The notes under the pieces: model-generated
What the model saw: the letters and a program-made list of their open reading frames with translations, nothing else
What the model was told of the DNA's origin: nothing
Database searches by the model: none
Program-made: the position numbers and the translations under genes
Source of the DNA: Melastoma dodecandrum
Lineage: Eukaryota > Streptophyta > Magnoliopsida > Myrtales > Melastomataceae
Assembly: GCA_029817715.1 (NCBI GenBank)
Contig: JARUPY010000252.1
Location: forward strand, 2,728,001 to 2,792,000
Direction of reading: 5' to 3'
Length of the DNA: 64,000 nucleotides
Shown: one piece after another, positions 1 to 12,742 of the stretch
How the letters are laid out: the number at the start of each line of letters is the position of its first letter
Position numbering within the stretch: the stretch's first letter is position 1

Positions 1-710
1 GTGCATTTGAGGAACCATAATTGTGGATGATATTATGTGTTGACTGTGCCGAGGACGTAGCTGTTGTAGTTGTAGACTACCTTCTAGAACTTACTGCTTG
101 AATGGTGATGTAATAGGGACGTAGAGGAGGATGTTTCTTACCGCCGTCTCGTCTTTGTTTGTTCTCCTGTATCATCCCCCTCCCCCCCTGCTTGTGTTCT
201 TCCCCTTTTTGTATGTATCCCTCCCAAATTATTCTTTCCCGGCGAATGTATTGCCGAGAATGCCCACACAATGTTTTTTTTGCTATTGTGTGGCGGGCTC
301 AACCCTACCGAAGGTGTAAGTTCCTCGCGGTTTGTGAGTTGTATGTACCAAAAATCTTTGTAATTTTTCCAGTCTCTGTACATAGGTTAAAATTTAATCA
401 CAATGTTCTTTCTAGGCACCTTTTGTCTCCTGTCATTCCATTAAAAGCTTGTTCAAGCAAGATGAGGGACGTTTTCCCCTACAGAGCACGTGTTTATGTA
501 CCAGCAGTTAGCGGCCATGGTTGGCTTTTTACAAGTAGCTGTTTCGCCGCTGCTTCAAATGTGATGGTAGGAAGGTTTGGTGTTTGTTACATTTCAAGCT
601 GTTTTCCCGGATGTTTGATTGTGCATATTTATGGTCATGCTCTGTTGAGGGTCGAACAGAGATGGTGGTTTTGCGAGAATATGATGGAACAAAAGCTTTA
701 CACTAGGTAT
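1..710. other. No gene recognised; probable 3' flank of an upstream gene
   Basis: No family resemblance could be seen in any frame. The first bases could be the tail of a plus-strand gene lying outside the window, since pyrimidine-rich, stop-rich sequence of 3' UTR type follows. An open frame of about 200 codons on the plus strand (159-764) has biased, low-complexity content and overlaps the end of the minus-strand gene that follows, so it was not accepted. Confidence 0.3.
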
Positions 711-1487
711 TCAATTGCTTGTGCTTTGTTCGTCCTCCCCGTTTGCCTTGATGAACCCAGCTGAAATGTCCAGCTCTAATAAGCTATCCTCTTCATTGTC
801 ATTCAATGCATCATCTTCCTTGTGTCTGATCCATTGGCTAAAGCCGATATGATCTCCTTCATGAAATGGCAGGCTGATCTCGATCAGGCTGTCTGCTTCT
901 TCTCTATTGTTGTCGGAACTGTAAGAGGACAGTGAACCCCAATCTTCGCTATCAGAGCCATAGATGCTTACTTCCGATGTCTGGTCTGGAGTAAGCTCAC
1001 TCTCAGCTTGATTTAGTCCTGCACATTTGTCGATGGCAAGGGAAGATGTATTTGGCTCGAGTGCGGCATCTGCTGTTGCCAGGACTGTTTCTTCTTCCTT
1101 GATTGATCCCAGCCCATGCAGGCCCCCCTGTATGTGGCACAGTTCTGCACCCTCCTCGTTGTGGACTATCATCGGGTGTTTGGTCAGCTTTCTCTTCGTG
1201 CAATAGGATATGAAGACGAGAGAGAGTAGTAGCGTGAGCGACCCAGCAGCCACTGCACCACGAGGAGACTCCCAGCACGAAGTGCAGAATGATGCAAGGA
1301 AAGCGGACAAAGCGATTCCTGCCCATGAGATTGAGGGGAACTTCATCTTGGGCAAGAACGAAGCGATGAGAACAGACGAGCTTCTTCTTATTATCAAGTC
1401 CTCCTCATCTGAAGCCGAAACAAGTGACTTTCTTATATCGTTGGACATCCTCGGAAGTTGTCCCTTTCTCTCAGGGATTCCCAACAT
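711..1487 (-). CDS. Uncharacterised two-helix membrane protein, 258 aa
   Basis: Single-exon reading frame of 258 codons. I do not recognise the family by name. What can be seen: a charged N-terminus (residues 1-50), two hydrophobic helices at about residues 53-71 and 77-95 separated by a short loop, a basic KRK stretch after the second helix, and a long acidic, serine-rich tail (about 100-258) with runs such as SDSEDWGS and DNEED. This is the layout of several small plant membrane proteins of unknown function with a cytosolic tail. The open frame continues upstream of the first ATG to a TTG at 1571, so an extra 5' exon is possible, but no better ATG is visible. The gene runs tail-to-tail with whatever lies left of the window. 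Confidence 0.6.
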   Translation of the reverse strand: MLGIPERKGQLPRMSNDIRKSLVSASDEEDLIIRRSSSVLIASFLPKMKFPSISWAGIALSAFLASFCTSCWESPRGAVAAGSLTLLLSLVFISYCTKRKLTKHPMIVHNEEGAELCHIQGGLHGLGSIKEEETVLATADAALEPNTSSLAIDKCAGLNQAESELTPDQTSEVSIYGSDSEDWGSLSSYSSDNNREEADSLIEISLPFHEGDHIGFSQWIRHKEDDALNDNEEDSLLELDISAGFIKANGEDEQSTSN

Positions 1488-3401
1488 CAGGTGCAATTTT
1501 GCAGGGCATGGTGTCTGGTCATCATTAACACTCCCACCAAAACCCCCCAGGATTCTGCCAAATAAAGTCAACTAACTAATCACGCTGCTTCCCACCAAAG
1601 AAACGCAGGAATCACGGTGTTCTTTTCATGACTTCTCTTCGTAATAAAGATTCACCCCATGCTGCTGAATCAATCATCATTCATTCCTACATAGCAAAAC
1701 CAATACAGAGACTAACCAAAGCATGAAAAAACATGAGATGAACTCTTGAAGATGTTTCATTTCAGAGGTTGGTAGTTTGCCTTTGTAGTTATTTGATCAT
1801 TCGTCAGTTTGAGAACAGTTCAGTCAGTACAGAGTTCACCTTTGTCTTTATCCTCGCTCTCTCTCAGCTCCCCCCCTCCTGGCTTAAACCTCTCGGGAAC
1901 CCAGTCTGCTACTGCTGCTGCGGCGGCGGCTGCACTGTAACCTGTCTCAATTGGTTTCCTCCTCGCTTATTTCATTGGGGTTGCTTCTTCTTGGTCGTGA
2001 GCTGGGCTGCCTTTTTTGGAATTTTTTTCTTGGTTTGTCCCTGAAAGTTGAGATATGTATCGGGATTCCGAGGTTGGAAGGGTTGAAAGGGTCGTTCTTG
2101 GAGAAGTGGATTTACTAGCCCCACGCAGAAGCCAGACCCTGACTGGAACAGTCTAAATGGCGACGAAGATGATGAGCTAACGTCAGGTTGTGATGAAAAC
2201 GTCGGAGGGAAGAGGTCAAGAAGAGTAGAGTACACCATGTCCCAGCTTAATCGTGGCTGTGTCGCACCGGTAGGCAGAAAATTCCTTGATTTCACGTTTG
2301 GTATTGGAATTAATAGGCCGAGGATTAGTGATTATTTGCTAGCCATAAGTTTGCTTTCTCTTAAGCACATGGAGTCGTCCTAGTTTGCTAACATGGTTGA
2401 ATTGCCATGCCGGGATAGCGGAATTTCGAGGCCGTCTGTTCCAGCGCACAATCTTGCAGGTGGCCCCGTAAACAGCTAGAAGTACGCTATGATGATGTTA
2501 AGGATGAAGAAGGGACTGGTAATCTTGAGGTTAGGCTTAATTAATTATTAGATTAAGCCTTGCAGTTGACGGATTCTGCAACATATGTTAATGTTCATCC
2601 CACAATAACCGTAGATCCAAGCAGTTAAGCCGCGACACTGCTCCGGCTTACTTGTTCCATGCTGAGGTTCACCCGAATGGCGATGTCAACCGTGCAGAGG
2701 TAATTGAACTCCACCGGAGATGGAGACTAGAAGGCAGGAAAAGATAAAAATTCAATATGAAACTTACGAAAATTTTTCTTAATTCTGAACAGCGAGTAAT
2801 GGCCAATTTTTGTCCGAAGCTGCATTATTCAGATAAGCTGCCTGACAGTGCAGTAGCTTGAGGTTTGATCAAGCCATTCAAGCCAATCTTCATAATGACA
2901 GATCCCGAGTTGTAGAATACAGTGTTTGGGATGTCATCTTGGAATCAAAGTTCCTACAAACATCCTATACGCATAAAGAATGGCAAAAACCTCTCAAGAA
3001 GAACAGGCCAGCAAAAATAAACAGGCTAATGATGATGATAATCTATTTGCGCATTTTAAACCAAAACTCCCCTCTAAGACACAAAATCAGCCTTTCCCGG
3101 CAAAAGTCCACGAGAATTACATGGATACAGCTGCAAGTCTCGACCCATCCATTGGCGGCCAGTTTATTCGAAGATGCCTGACTGGTACAAATCTTTTGCT
3201 CTATGGGAAGACACAGATCGCTCCGTGTACATCTTTCTCTTTAAACAATTATTCCGGCCGACTCTGCAATGACCTGGATGGCACGACAACAATTGCCAAA
3301 GGGATAAACACAGAAACTTGTTACGCTTGTTAACCACCATAGCTGCAAAGCAAGCTTGGACCCTCAGATAATACCAAGGGCTTTCCCTTAATTTACCTAT
3401 T
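1488..3401. other. Spacer with short coding-like fragments, no intact gene
   Basis: Between the small membrane-protein gene and the end of SEC24A there is no continuous gene. At 2051-2390 and 2455-2560 short plus-strand stretches read like protein, for example an acidic-then-basic run (NGDEDDELTSG followed by GGKRSRR) and later YDDVKDEEGTGNLEVRL. They lie in different frames broken by stops. They may be remnants of a decayed gene or UTR sequence. I could not assign a family. Confidence 0.3.
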
Positions 3402-6400
3402 TTATGCATTTTGTTGAACTTGCCGATGTATTTGTACTAACCAATCAGCATAGCCGTTGGTGCCAGCGATTTCGTCCTCAATGAGGTTGGTAAGTAGAAG
3501 CAGGCCCTCCCTTGGTTGCTCACCTTGCCTAACCAGATTGCATAGTTGATAGTAAGAAGGATCACTCTCTCTAATCTTATTCAGGAGAACAAAAAGCTTC
3601 CTAGACATTTCTTGGTCTCGTTGGGAGAAGTTAACCTGATTACAGGAATAAAAAGAAAAACCGATTTTGTTAAAGGAAACAGAAAAGCAGAGCTGGCAAC
3701 GAACGAAGAAGTACAGCTTAATTCAAAATTGCAAGCCAAAACAATCAAAATTCAATCACGAGCATAATGAACATGGCAGTCTAGTCGAAACCAAAAAGGC
3801 AAAAATATCAACCCAACGCACCACTGGGGAATTGGATAACATATTAGGAATGTTTCACCATTGAAACTTCAGTGACAAAAGACGTGAAGAACGACAATGC
3901 AACAAAAAGCAAAAGAAGCTTACCCGCGATAAATCAGCTGCACAGTCTTGCCCCAGCAAATTCACGGCTATATCAGGAGAAAGCATTCTACCAAACCACA
4001 GTATAAAGCGAAGGCCATCATCATATAAATAAAGGCCTCGTGAATCTAGGCTCTCTGATCTCAAAGGCAACTTCTTCATGACGCTTTTGAATTCGTCGCC
4101 TAACACAGATCCCTAGAGAAAGAATGATGAAGACTTAATTGTATGATACTTTGCCAAAGCTAAAAATTACTCACTATGAATGCAAAACAAAATATAAATG
4201 TGAAATCCCACTCTCTAGATTAGTCTTGGGATACCTTGGTGAGGTGTTCATCAAGCCTAATTAAGTCGGGATATAAAAGCTTCAATAAACTTTTAACTGG
4301 CAAGGCCATGATCGTGTAACCAGCTGCACTACGTTCATCAAGAGACGCATCGGCATAACCTCCACGTAGTGCTGTTGATTTGGACAATGACAATCCATAC
4401 AAAGGAAGCAACTTCAATGATTCTGGATAGATCATCCTGCCAGCCACGCGATGTTGCACAGCATAGAGATTTCTATACTCCCTCAATGCCTTTATTATTC
4501 GCTGCTGAATAGAACTTCTCGCATCCTCCAACTTGTGAGTTAATGACTTCTCAATTGCTGCACTCAACAGTTCAGTATCATCACATGCATTTCACGAATG
4601 GGACGAATAAACAAATTCACTAAAAGTAAGAGATTCACGAAGTCACCTAGCCGACTGAACAATGATACAATAGCACCGGTGTCCGCATAACGATACATTT
4701 CACTCAAGTCAGAAACCACTGGAGCAGCAGCTGTGTGTACCCTGATACGTCTTTCTCCACAAGATGCCGTGTATCTTTAATTGTCAAGATAAACAGATCC
4801 TAGACTTGTTTCTCCAAATGATAAAGCATGTGGCACAAAAGATATGAAACTGCAATACATCTGATCTAAGAAATAATGAGATGACTGCCCTTTGCACTGA
4901 GAGTTTAACCAAAGCAAGAAAACCGACAACACCAAACCAGAACGCCCCCATTTCAAATTGCCTATGTCAAATCTCTACACACAGGCCATTCCAAAGGGGT
5001 AGACATCAAGTTCGTTGGGGTCTCCCTCTAAAACATCTGCCAGCACTTCAGTCGAGTGCCACAACACTTTCACCATCAAAGCTAAACTTAGAGTTTGAGA
5101 CCTGTGATGTAGTACATGAATAGTGATTTTCATGCAAAGGATACAGCAGTGCAACTTGAAAATAGACTGTCTGAGTTGTAAGCAATGTTTCCTCAAGGGA
5201 CAATTGCATTGCATATGCTTTATCACAATCTACTGCTGGAAGTGCTAATAAATCAGTGGACCTTAGCATGAAATTCCCATGGTAAGATGTAAAGCGAATT
5301 CCTACAGTTGGCATCACCAAAAGAAAATAAATATATCAGTTCTAAGACTATCCAAATCAAACCATCATACAAAAATCAATCTCGTAGGGAGAGGGAATGG
5401 TGGATAAAGTACATACCTTTCCCGCACCTAACACGCATTACAGCTTCCCAGGCAGTTTCCCTGGTAAGATCTCTGGATAACTCATGTCTTAACTTCTCCC
5501 CGTGTGCAGCTGATTGGAAGCCTGGATAATAGTATACTTGACCACCAGTGTACTTTGACAAAGTTCCTACACGGGATAACTGAGATGGTCAACTGTAGAA
5601 TTTTGCAAATCAAACGATTACTCTGACTTGCCTATCGTCTCCATAAAAAATGACCAGGACGTGATGTTTCTATTTTGTCTTTAGGTGTAGTACATGCAAG
5701 ACGACCCCGGGAAGTGAGATTATGGTTACTGCTGTTAGCATCCACAAGCAATGCCCATGCATACCTAGTGAAGCAATGTCTGTGTACTTGTCACTAAACG
5801 CATAGAGGTTAACAGCTATCTGAAACTTGGTGAGATCAGCAGCCATTTGCTTGTAAAATGGATCTTCTGGAATTCTTAGTGTATGTTCTTTATCAGTTCC
5901 ATAAACACGAGCATCGTCTCCTCTCAATTTCAAGCGACCAATGCCAAGAGATGGCAGTGTGCTTTGGAAAATAAGTAACTTCCCTCCCAGTTGACTCTGC
6001 AAAGAAATAGTATCATCCAAAAATCGCATGGCAAATATAACAAAACAGCCACTGGTAGCATATGCATAAGAAAAATCAGGAATGGGAAATCATCTACACA
6101 ACAAAAGAAAACATAATGAAGTGTCGTACCATAACCATATAAGCCGCCTTAAGAGCAGGGCCAAAAGCAGATTCAACATTGACAGTATCTTGAAACATAG
6201 ATGGTAAGCTGTCAAGAAAAGATTCCACAACACTTCTGGACTCTGAAAGGTTGACTAATAGATCATCGGGCAGAGGAATGAATATATCATCCAGATCTGA
6301 TACAACCATCATTTGAGGCTGGTTTAAAAAAGACTGCACAAGAAAAACACAGTATCACTGTGACATTAGTCGAGAAAAGAGTTACCTACATGTGAAAACG

Positions 6401-8750
6401 CCACTTAATACCGAAACGAAGGAAATAATTATTGTTTAGGAAGAAAAAGGCTAAAATACTTCACAAATGGGGAAAACAGGAACCATCTCCTGAGATTAGC
6501 ACTTGCCTTCATGTTGTAGAAGTGTATAGTGCCATCAAACGTAATGAACCCAATCTGAGTCCGGGGAAATCCAGGTAGATCATCCAAACAAGACTTTATG
6601 GTCTGTGCCACAACCTTCAGTAAAAAAAAAATAGAGAAGACAAATCATCATATGAACAATATAAGATGGAGGGAAATAAATCGCTCTTAGAATCCATGTT
6701 CCGGACGCAAACATCAATAAGCCAGGGACAAGAAGGCCATTACTTACCTCAATCATCCCACTTCTAGCCGCAGTGACAGAAACATCAATAAGGAAAAAGT
6801 AGAGAGGCGGCATTGGAGGCCGAACCATATATTCCGTCGGAGCAACAAATTCAACACTTCCCTGGGTAAGTTCAGGTCGCTGGTCCAAGTCAATTCTTTT
6901 ACCAGTGGCATCCAAATGAGCAAAGTAGTCTCCAGGGACTGCCAAGAGTTAAAGCAAGCAACAGAACAAATTATTCTAATGAGATTATGAAGACAGTCAC
7001 GCCCTGTTTATGGGCTTATTTGCCCCATTTCCAAGAGAAGCAGACTTATGTACCAACGAAATATGTGATGGAGCTGGCCAACCACTAATAATTACAAGTG
7101 ACTGCTAACAGCTAATTATAACAGAAACTACGATCAGACTGCTTTTGGAAAAAATGGCACTTCCTTGTGGCAACAATACCTCTTCTTCAAAAGAAGTAAT
7201 GAAACTCTAAAACAATACTATTCAGCATTCTTCATTTTCAAGGAAGTAGCTCCTATAGGGGATTATCAGATTAAGGGCATACGAGTGTACGAAATTTTTT
7301 ATCATAAATGCCAGAATCTGCACTTACTTGACATCGGCCTACAATAAAACAACAATATCCAAACATTCAGATGGAAAAAGAATGCTTCAGCCAGCACATG
7401 CCAGTTGGCCTCAAATAGGACTGAAACCGAGACGGAGGATATAGAGAAAATTAATCACCATCATTAGGTAATGAACAGATGTTGCAACGCCACTTTCTTC
7501 CAGCATCAATAAATGTTACATATGGATTCACATAAGTGCGGCATTTCCTGCATCGGATGATACCAGTGGAGACAAAGTTGACAACTGGTACTGCCTCCTG
7601 AAAGAAAAAAAAAATAGTAGTCATTGATGGGTGTAACCAGTAATCAATAAATGGTAACATAGCCAGTTTGATTCGATTCAAAGATGCAGACCCCATCCGG
7701 ACATTCTGCGAGAGGACAAACAATAGCTCCGAGAGGCAAGTGCCACCTTGATACTAGGGACTGGGAGTTTGGTATGGCACCAGTGGTGAGCTGCAAAAAA
7801 CTAGATTTGCAGTTCAAGGGAAACATTTCTGTCAATAACTTTGTCTCAACATCACCATCCAATGGTCTGGGCAAAGCCCTTGCATCAAGCCCAGCATCAG
7901 CTGAACCAGGTACAGAACCAAGAGAAAGTGAGCTGAAGTCTTCTGCCAGGCTAGTCATGGCACCCATGGGAGGCCCTGAAATGGGGTATGGTCCTTGGGG
8001 CCTCTGTTGAAGACCAGGTTGAACTCCCATGGATGGCGGTGGGGGCGCATATCCTCCCTGGTTTCCAAAAGGTTGCAAAGGTGCAGGCGGAGCTGCTGTA
8101 TAAGCTCCTTGGGCGGTAGCAAAAGGAGGCCGGAATGTTTGGATTGCTGGGACTTGCGGAATAGTCGTAGGCTGCTGATTTGCAAATGCAGGTGTTTGTG
8201 GCGGCATACTTGGCCGAATTCCAGGATAGGCAGAGGTCCCTTGCTGAAAAGGTGTTCCTGTTGGCACACTTGGGCTAGGGGGCGGAATATTTCCTGTTAA
8301 TGGAAGAGATCCCATGGGTAACAGAGGAGCTTGGGCTGGCGGACAAAAAGAACTTGGCTGAGAGTATAACTGAGCTGTTGGAGGTTGACTTGGCGGTGGT
8401 CCAGCAGTAAATGCTCGTGATGCTGCTGGAAATTGTGGCAAATTGGGTCGTTGGAGATTTCCAGATGTTGGCGGAACATAAGACGACAGCGGACCACTTA
8501 CAGATGGACCATTCAAACCATACTGCGGTGGTGGCCGAGAGTTTGGCAAACCTGATCCGGCTGTTGCAGGCACTACAGACAGGTAAGGATTAGTACTGGA
8601 TGGAGGAGGTGGTGTAGGTCGAAATGCAGATGGGGCAAATCCGCCCACTGGTCCGGTTGAAGAAACTACTGCTGGTGGTTGTGAAGATGCAAAAGGAGTA
8701 GAGACGGGCCTTCCGGGAAAGGATGGACGACCTGGATTTTCAGTCCCCAT
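3402..8750 (-). CDS. SEC24A: COPII coat subunit SEC24A
   Basis: Cargo-binding subunit of the COPII inner coat, which pairs with SEC23 on ER exit-site membranes. Twelve exons: 8750-7692, 7597-7459, 6938-6748, 6614-6507, 6333-6130, 5996-5765, 5566-5417, 5301-5145, 4774-4647, 4557-4235, 4112-3924, 3635-3402. They give 1037 aa, close to my memory of Arabidopsis SEC24A (about 1038). Order: a Pro/Gln/Gly-rich disordered tail (1-300), a zinc finger (C369, C372, C391, C394), the vWA-like trunk, beta-sandwich and helical regions, and a C-terminal gelsolin-like domain ending in VQQNA. Start is the first ATG, giving MGTENPGRP, as in orthologues. The intron after exon 4 (6334-6506) needs a GC donor (AAG/GCAAGT) to stay in frame. 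All other introns are GT-AG. Head-to-head with the WNK11 gene about 3 kb away. Confidence 0.95.
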
Positions 8751-9600
8751 GTGTTCACTCTTCTAATCTAGGTTTCAGGCTGAAGCAGCCAGTCTTATGT
8801 GCACCTGCCAAACCAAACAATCCACATTTCCATGAAAAAGCTTTACAAACGAAAACGTAAACAACCAACACCTCACCTTGAGTGAAAAACCATTCATTTT
8901 GATGCACAACAAATCGCAACCGCAACAGAAGCAGCAATCAATTCACTTTGTCGATCCAGTGACCGATCCCTGCGAGAACATCATCTTCCCCGTGAATTTA
9001 TTTCCCACAAGATTCCAATCCAACCAAACCTCTTAATCGGAAACTCCCCAACTATCACTCCCGATTATGTCCCAGAACACGGCATCACCAATCCACCCTT
9101 CCGATCCAGGTAACACCACCAACTAGATCACGAACGGAAAGAGATCAACATTCATCACACCCCAGAAAACAAGACAGAACAAAACAAAAAACCCAAGTCG
9201 ACCCAAGATTCGAAATCAACAGAAAAGGGTGATAAAACCGAAAAGGTCGAAACTTCGTGGGGTGGGGGGGAGCGGCAGGGGGCCTACCTACCGCAGGAAT
9301 CGAATCGTTGAATCAAAAACCCTAAAAGCGATTCCCCGGATCACAGGAAGGGTGCGATCGGTTGATTTCGGATCGGGGAATTTGGCCGCCCAAATCCTGA
9401 GTTACGATTGGGATTGGGATTGGGCCGATTGGAAGACAAAAGCCACCCCCGAAGATAATGCGGACAAACTATTAACACTCGCGGGTAGAGAGTGTGTCGC
9501 GTCTGATTTCTCTCAATTTGGTCTCACTCTCTCTCTCTCTCTCGGATACAAAATCCATGAAGTAATCAGTGTGCCTCTTCTATTCTTCTAAATTCCAGCA
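8751..9600 (-). promoter_or_regulatory. SEC24A 5' leader, probable UTR intron and CT/GA repeat
   Basis: Read on the minus strand, a good donor (GCG/GTAGGT, near 9293) and a good acceptor (TTTGGCAG, near 8806) bracket a possible intron of about 490 bases just before the ATG, a common arrangement for such genes. A (CT)n run at about 9524-9543, which is GA-rich on the gene's strand, lies upstream and may sit in the leader or core promoter. No transcript evidence is available here. Confidence 0.4.
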
Positions 9601-11766
9601 CTTCGTTAGTCCTAAAACTTTCATTTGGTCCACTGGCAAAATGTGGGTGTTGTGATTGACTGACGCGTAAGCATTTTAATCGTCCCAAAAGGACCTCCGT
9701 GGGTCTTAGTCCAGGGTGTTTGCACGATTCGGCCACAGTCTCACTGAACGGTAGTGCAAGAAGTAAGGAGATAGACGTGGAAACACACCAGGCGAAGAGT
9801 TGCGGGCGAAGCGGTTACCAAACTACGGGACTGCCAGGTGATAAGGGTCAACGAGGTGATCAAGCGACAGTCAACTGGACAAATGGCGAAGGCTAGTGGA
9901 CGATCCGGTCGATCATTGACTGATATGGGAAGATTTCGGATGTTGCCAAGATTGTTCAAATGAAAATGAGATATTCCATAAAGATAGAATGACATACACT
10001 ATTTTATTTTTGTACATACATAAATCTAGCCTAATATAAATCTAGCCTAATAATTGTTCTTATGCATTATATTGTACAAACACATTTCTTATAGTCTTTT
10101 TATCTTCAAATAATCCAACGTTTAAGCATCTGCTTAAGGTGTTTGTCCGTTGCCTCCTCTTTTCTTTATTCATACGGCAACCACACAATGAACCTACTCG
10201 TAATGTCAGAGATTGCCGACGTACAGCTCCATCACGGATATCGAACACTTCTCCTACCCCCTCCCCCCCGGTTAACTTCAGCTTGGGCACCAGGGAGACA
10301 CTGGAGTGGCGCCTCTGGATGCATTCACGAACAACAGAATTCCTTTCTTCAGTTCGGCAAGACATGAAGGTGATAATCTACAATAACTCTTTCCAAACAA
10401 AGCACCTCCCTTCACCCGCCGACTCCCCATTCATCGCAGCCGACTGATGACAATACTCCTAGTTCCACGGCTCTCGCTCTGACATAAGTCTCCACCACAC
10501 GTATAACATTTTCCTGGCTAACGAGGCAGTATAATGCTCCTCTAGCTAACAAAGACTCCGACCTCGAGATAACGTTTTACCGCGGCAAAAAGGCAACGAA
10601 TTTGGAGAAAAGATCGAACAAAGCGGCTCGGAAGAAGAAAACCAGGGCAAAGCTACCACCTCCATCCATTATGCCTGGTGATTCCTTCTGCTCTGGCATA
10701 CCAACATATTACGAATCTATCAATTAAGCAAGCAACTACGAACTAATTGGGCCGGTTCGGCCCAGTGACAGCGAATCTAAATACGTTATTGCTAAATAGC
10801 TTTTTGCTTTTTTTGATAAGTAGCTTTTTGCTTTTGATTTTAAGATTTTGTGTTATGTTAGTTATCAGTCAATATCATTGACTCCTTTTATCTTTTTAAT
10901 TTTAATTATTCGATTACATTGTAGATCATCATTAATTAATTAAGCATCTTGAATGTTAAAGTTTCGATTAACTTACTGAATAGACATCGTTACTAAATAA
11001 TGTGAAATTTATAAAATTATTTTAGAATTACTCAGTATCCATCTAATTAATTATATCATAAGATTTTCGACTTCTAAAATCTATTGACCACACCTTATCC
11101 CGAAAAAGAAAAAGAAAAGAAAAAGAAAATCTGGCTCAATGGTCGAAAATTGCAATAAATAACTTTAAAGAGAAGGAGAGAAGAATCCTGACAACCTCGT
11201 CAAAAACGTGTTGCTTACGAGGAAATCTGGGCCTACACTTGTGGTTTTGTGCACCCTCCCACGCATCGCAAGACCAAAATACCCTCGACACCACCACCAG
11301 AAGAATCTTTTCCTCTTTTTTATTTTTTCACGTATCTGATTTTAGTGATAATTACCCACCAAATCCGAAGTCTTTGGATTCAACCCTACTATCACTATCA
11401 GGAGGCGGCTGGCCCAGGAATGCTCTTAAATACTCTTCCCACCCTAAAATTCTCTGTTTTGTTTTTCCTTCACTCGTTCGTGAGTTCTGGGTTTGGAGTC
11501 CGAGTACGAGATTGCCGCCTCTTGCCGTACTTGAGGTGACTCTCGCGCCTCTTCCTTCTTCTCTTTTTGAGTTTTTCTGGACTGAGGCTTGAAATTTAGA
11601 GTTCAAGGCTTTTGATTTTTGTCGATCCCGAGGATGTTTAGGAAGATGTTTTGTGATTCATGCCGGTAAACGAAGCCGGGCGAGAGATTGTTTCGGTGAA
11701 GTTCCGGGTTTCGATCTCCTGAGATTGATTCTGACTGCATGTGGTTGGTGTTCGCGTGATTTTTAG
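9601..11766. other. Divergent intergenic region between SEC24A and WNK11
   Basis: About 2.2 kb without a supported gene. The part from 10,800 to 11,240 is strongly AT-rich. From about 11,400 the sequence becomes pyrimidine-rich and probably forms the WNK11 leader. No repeat family or RNA gene was recognised. Confidence 0.4.
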
Positions 11767-12742
11767 ATGCCGAGCGAAGTTGACAATGCACTGGACAATG
11801 GGGGCGAGCCTTTTGTGGAGATTGACCCCTCTGGTCGATACGGTCGGTACGCGGACCTGCTCGGTGCCGGATCCGTGAAGAAAGTGTATCGCGCCTTTGA
11901 CCACGAGGAGGGGATCGAAGTCGCCTGGTATCAGGTCAAACTGAGGAACTTTTGCGGCAATCCGGCCATGGTGGAGCGGATATACTCGGAGGCAAAGCTA
12001 CTCCGCGATTTGAAGGACAAGAACATCATCACCCTGTACAGCTTCTGGCGCGACAAGGAGCGCATGACGCTGAATTTTATAACCGAGGTGTGCACCTCGG
12101 GGAACCTGAGGGAGTACAGGAAGAAACACAAGCACGTCTCGATCAAGGCGTTGAAGAAGTGGTCGAGGCAGATCCTGAAAGGGTTGGAGTACTTGCACAC
12201 CCACGAGCCCTGTATCGTCCACAGGGATTTGAACTGCAGCAACGTGTTTGTCAACGGAAACATCGGGCAGGTATGGCGAACCCTTGTGTCCTTGTCACGT
12301 GACGTACCGTCTAGTTTCTTCTTCCTAATCGGGTTGGCAACTCTTTTTTTGGGTCGCGGTTCAGGTCAAAATCGGCGATCTCGGTCTAGCAGCTTGCACG
12401 GGGAAGAACCGCATTGCCAGGTCTGTCCTTGGCACTCCAGAGTTCATGGCGCCAGAGCTCTACGAGGAGGACTACACGGAGATTGTCGACATCTACTCAT
12501 TTGGGATGTGCCTGCTAGAGATGGTAACGCTCGAGATCCCTTACTCGGAGTGCGACACCGTCCCCAAGATATACAAGAAGGTGACCTCTGGCATAAGGCC
12601 CCTCTCCCTGAACAAGGTGAAGGACGACGAGGTCAAGGCATTCATCGAGAAGTGCCTGGGTCAGCCGAGGGACCGCCCCTCGGCGACCGAGCTACTGAAT
12701 GACGACTTCTTTCGTGAGCTCGAAGACGACGACGAAAACTAG
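11767..12742 (+). CDS. WNK11: WNK-family protein kinase, WNK11-like
   Basis: Ser/Thr kinase of the with-no-lysine class, 293 aa, almost entirely kinase domain. Two exons: 11767-12270 and 12365-12742, joined by a GT-AG intron. The glycine loop is [10 protein letters not shown] (31-40). The usual beta-3 lysine is absent (VAWYQV, 52-57), and a lysine in the glycine-rich loop presumably takes its place, which defines WNKs. Catalytic HRDLN lies at 152-156, the metal-binding DLG at 173-175, then GTPEFMAPE. The short C-terminus ends in an acidic EDDDEN, and the long regulatory tail of larger WNKs is missing, as in the small plant WNK11 type. Plant WNKs act in ion, flowering and stress signalling. 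The substrate here is unknown. Confidence 0.93.

Noticed and set aside
159..764. Plus-strand 201-codon frame
   Set aside because: It overlaps the end of the minus-strand gene, has odd composition and shows no family resemblance.
7684..8593. Several plus-strand and other-frame ORFs opposite SEC24A exon 1
   Set aside because: They are shadows of the low-complexity Pro/Gln-rich coding sequence.
11767..12702. 311-codon frame reading through the WNK11 intron
   Set aside because: After 12270 it loses kinase similarity. Splicing 12271-12364 restores the DLG motif and a full kinase domain.
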